Below are positions 22,879 through 24,452 of a stretch of DNA of 24,452 nucleotides, in pieces. Under the pieces are notes generated by a model, which saw only the letters and a list, made by a program, of their open reading frames with translations, made no database searches and was not told the origin of the DNA. Positions within the stretch are counted from its first letter, which is position 1. Each line of letters opens with the position of its first letter. The DNA comes from an uncultured Lysobacterales bacterium. GTDB taxonomy: Bacteria; Pseudomonadota; Gammaproteobacteria; Xanthomonadales; SZUA-36. A program made the translations under genes and the position numbers. Location: assembly GCA_937974465.1 (NCBI GenBank), contig CALJWY010000228.1, positions 1 through 24,452 on the forward strand. Reading direction: 5' to 3'.

Positions 22879-23406
22879 ATGAGTAATAGCCTCAAAGATC
22901 AGTTGCTGGCACTTGGCCTCGCCAAGAAAAAGGCCCAGCCAAAACTTAAAAAACCTGCAAAAAATCGTGCGCCGGCTGCAAAAGGTAAAACCGGGCGGGG
23001 CGATATATCTCTTGATCAGGCTTACAGGATGCGCCATCAGCAGGAGCGGCAACAAAAGGAACAGGTGATTGCACAGAAGCGCGAGCAGGAGCGCCTGCGA
23101 CGCGAAATCAACAAGAAAATCAAATCGCTGATCAACGACTGCGCCATCCGTGACAAGGATGCAGATAGCAAGCGCAACTTCCTTTATAAAGGACGCATTC
23201 GAAGCGTACTGGCGACACGCCAGCAAATTACCGACATCAATAACGGTCTATTGGGCGTGGTATACCTGAGCGGCAATTACCACCTGATGCCGATAGAAAC
23301 GATTGAAGAAATTCGGCAGTTTGCCCCCGATCATGTTCCCGACCTTGGCGGTACAGACGCTGAGGGCGAAGAAGACAACCCTGTGCCTGATGACCTGATC
23401 TGGTAG
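22879..23406 (+). CDS. yaiL: DUF2058 family protein (YaiL-like)
   Basis: A 175-residue DUF2058 protein. It starts with the conserved SNSLKDQLLALGLAKKKAQ, has a lysine- and arginine-rich disordered segment (residues 15-45), a charged helix (MRHQQERQQKEQVIAQKREQERLRREI, probably coiled coil), then the compact C-terminal part with NFLYKGRIRSVLATRQQ and GVVYLSGNYHLMPIETIEEIRQFAPD. The tail is acidic (AEGEEDNPVPDD). The family is a gammaproteobacterial nucleoprotein/polynucleotide-associated group of unknown mechanism; the strongly basic N-terminus suggests nucleic-acid contact. The ribosome-binding site is weak. The gene converges with metH, 29 bases apart. Confidence 0.88.
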   Translation: MSNSLKDQLLALGLAKKKAQPKLKKPAKNRAPAAKGKTGRGDISLDQAYRMRHQQERQQKEQVIAQKREQERLRREINKKIKSLINDCAIRDKDADSKRNFLYKGRIRSVLATRQQITDINNGLLGVVYLSGNYHLMPIETIEEIRQFAPDHVPDLGGTDAEGEEDNPVPDDLIW

Positions 23407-23435
23407 ATCGAGTTCGCCTTGTACCGGGGTTTAAC

Positions 23436-24452
23436 CTATTGCGCTACATTGGCCACCAGCAGACGACGTGCTTTTTCCGTGTCGATGCCTTTCCGCTCAG
23501 CATAGCTGACCAACTGGTCCTCCTTGATGTTCCCCAATACAAAGTACTTGCTCTCGGGGTGGGCAAAGTAATAGCCGCTGACTGAAGCTGCCGGTAACAT
23601 TGCATAACCGCTGGTCAACGACATTTGGGAATTGTGATCGGCGTCCAGTAAAGCAAAGAGTTTGCGTTTTTCGCTGTGGTCCGGACAGGCCGGGTAGCCG
23701 GGCGCAGGCCGTATGCCACGATATGCCTCTCCTATCAACGCGGTGCTGTCAAGATTCTCCGCCGGCGCATAGGCCCAGAGTTCCGTGCGGACGAGCTTGT
23801 GTGTGTGTTCTGCAAGTGCTTCCGCCAACCGGTCTGCCAGGGCCTTGAGCATGATTGAGGAATAATCATCATGCGCCTTTTCGTATGCGGCCACTCTTCC
23901 TTCGATTCCAAGGCCCGCAGTGACAGCAAAAAGACCAATATGGTCATGCAGTCCCGATGCTGTGGGCGCGATAAAGTCGGACAGGCAGAGGTTATAGCGG
24001 CCACTTGCCTTGGGTTTTTGCTGACGCAGGAAGTTCAGGCGCTCTGCTTCAGAGTCGCGACCCTCATCGGTGTATACGACGACATCGTCACCGAGCGATG
24101 CCGCTGGAAATATGCCGACCGTTGCCCGCGCACCCAGCCATTTTTCGTCAACGATTTGTTGCAGCATACTGGTAGCATCGGCGAACAATGCACGGGCGGC
24201 TTCACCCTTGGCGGGGTCCTTGAGGATATCGGGGTAACGCCCCTGCATTTCCCAGGTCTGGAAAAAAGGAGTCCAGTCAATCAAAGGTACAAGTGTGGCC
24301 AAATCTACGTCTGCGAAAACATGCAGTCCCGGTTTGGCGGGTGGGTCGATGCTGTCCGGTGACCAGTCAGGAACAAAGGCGTTTTTGCGGGCTTCTGAAA
24401 GGCTGACCGGCGGTTTCCGCGAACTGCCTTTTGCGCGGCGCTCACGCATGGT
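23436..24452 (-). CDS. metH: Cobalamin-dependent methionine synthase, C-terminal activation domain (5' end outside window)
   Basis: The last 338 or so residues of MetH, which methylates homocysteine using methyl-B12. Only the end of the cobalamin-binding part and the AdoMet-dependent reactivation domain are in view. The activation domain is clear: IDWTPFFQTWEMQGRYPDIL, LFADATSML, VGIFPAASLGDDVVVY, LSDFIAPTASGLHDHIGLFAVTAG, HDDYSSIMLKALADRLAEALAEHTH, the AdoMet-binding GIRPAPGYPACPDHSEK, and SVSGYYFAHPESKYFVLGNI. The first ATG at 24449 is an internal codon, since homologues are about 1200 residues and the frame is open to the window edge. Sequence continues beyond 24452 on the plus coordinate. 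It ends TAG at 23436-23438 next to the DUF2058 gene. Confidence 0.96.
   Translation of the reverse strand, partial: TMRERRAKGSSRKPPVSLSEARKNAFVPDWSPDSIDPPAKPGLHVFADVDLATLVPLIDWTPFFQTWEMQGRYPDILKDPAKGEAARALFADATSMLQQIVDEKWLGARATVGIFPAASLGDDVVVYTDEGRDSEAERLNFLRQQKPKASGRYNLCLSDFIAPTASGLHDHIGLFAVTAGLGIEGRVAAYEKAHDDYSSIMLKALADRLAEALAEHTHKLVRTELWAYAPAENLDSTALIGEAYRGIRPAPGYPACPDHSEKRKLFALLDADHNSQMSLTSGYAMLPAASVSGYYFAHPESKYFVLGNIKEDQLVSYAERKGIDTEKARRLLVANVAQ

Noticed and set aside
23871..24362. 163-codon plus-strand frame
   Set aside because: It is antisense to the conserved metH activation domain.
1..24452. Insertion sequence, prophage, toxin-antitoxin, CRISPR, tRNA or rRNA
   Set aside because: No transposase, integrase, direct-repeat array or RNA-gene pattern was found on either strand by eye.

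Overview
The window looks like a chromosomal segment of a marine or environmental gammaproteobacterium. The basis is gene content: GalU, an NfuA with the fused A-type-like/Nfu architecture, a YaiL-type DUF2058 protein, a Mip/FkpA-like FKBP, cobalamin-dependent MetH, type III pantothenate kinase (CoaX), and a TonB receptor next to a TPR-sulfotransferase. Base composition is near balanced and gene density is high. I saw no tRNA, rRNA, transposase, prophage gene or CRISPR array, and I cannot name a species.

Layout. 1-2112 (+): the 3' end of galU, a GxSxG esterase and nfuA. 2183-6141 (-): two small periplasmic c-type cytochromes, then dnaE2 (error-prone polymerase), whose ATG lies inside a perfect 20-bp LexA box (6141-6160). 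6142-10786 (+): a possible small ORF, then five genes with overlapping starts and stops: a Rossmann/DUF2520 protein (probable PanG-type ketopantoate reductase), panB, panC, coaBC and coaX. Together they make a nearly complete path from ketoisovalerate to 4'-phosphopantetheine; panD and a classical panE are not in the window. 10799-12733 (-): a DUF502 membrane protein and an ImuB-like Y-family protein that seems to lack about 60 residues of the N-terminal palm. 12900-17573: a TonB-dependent receptor (-) divergent from a TPR-sulfotransferase fusion (+). 17718-20139 (-): an autoregulated-looking operon of a small membrane protein, a YtrA-type GntR repressor, an ABC ATPase and an ABC-2 permease, with a recognisable promoter, palindromic operator and terminator. 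20152-20507: that promoter plus an intergenic repeat region made of several inverted repeats. 20508-24452: an SSS-family symporter (-), an exported FKBP prolyl isomerase (+), a DUF2058 protein (+) and the 3' end of metH (-).

The most notable points are the SOS control region that serves dnaE2 and may also fire toward the CoA operon, the detached and shortened ImuB with no imuA beside it, the PanG-type CoA operon, and the small membrane protein leading the GntR/ABC operon. Everything here rests on reading the sequence; no alignments or searches were run.
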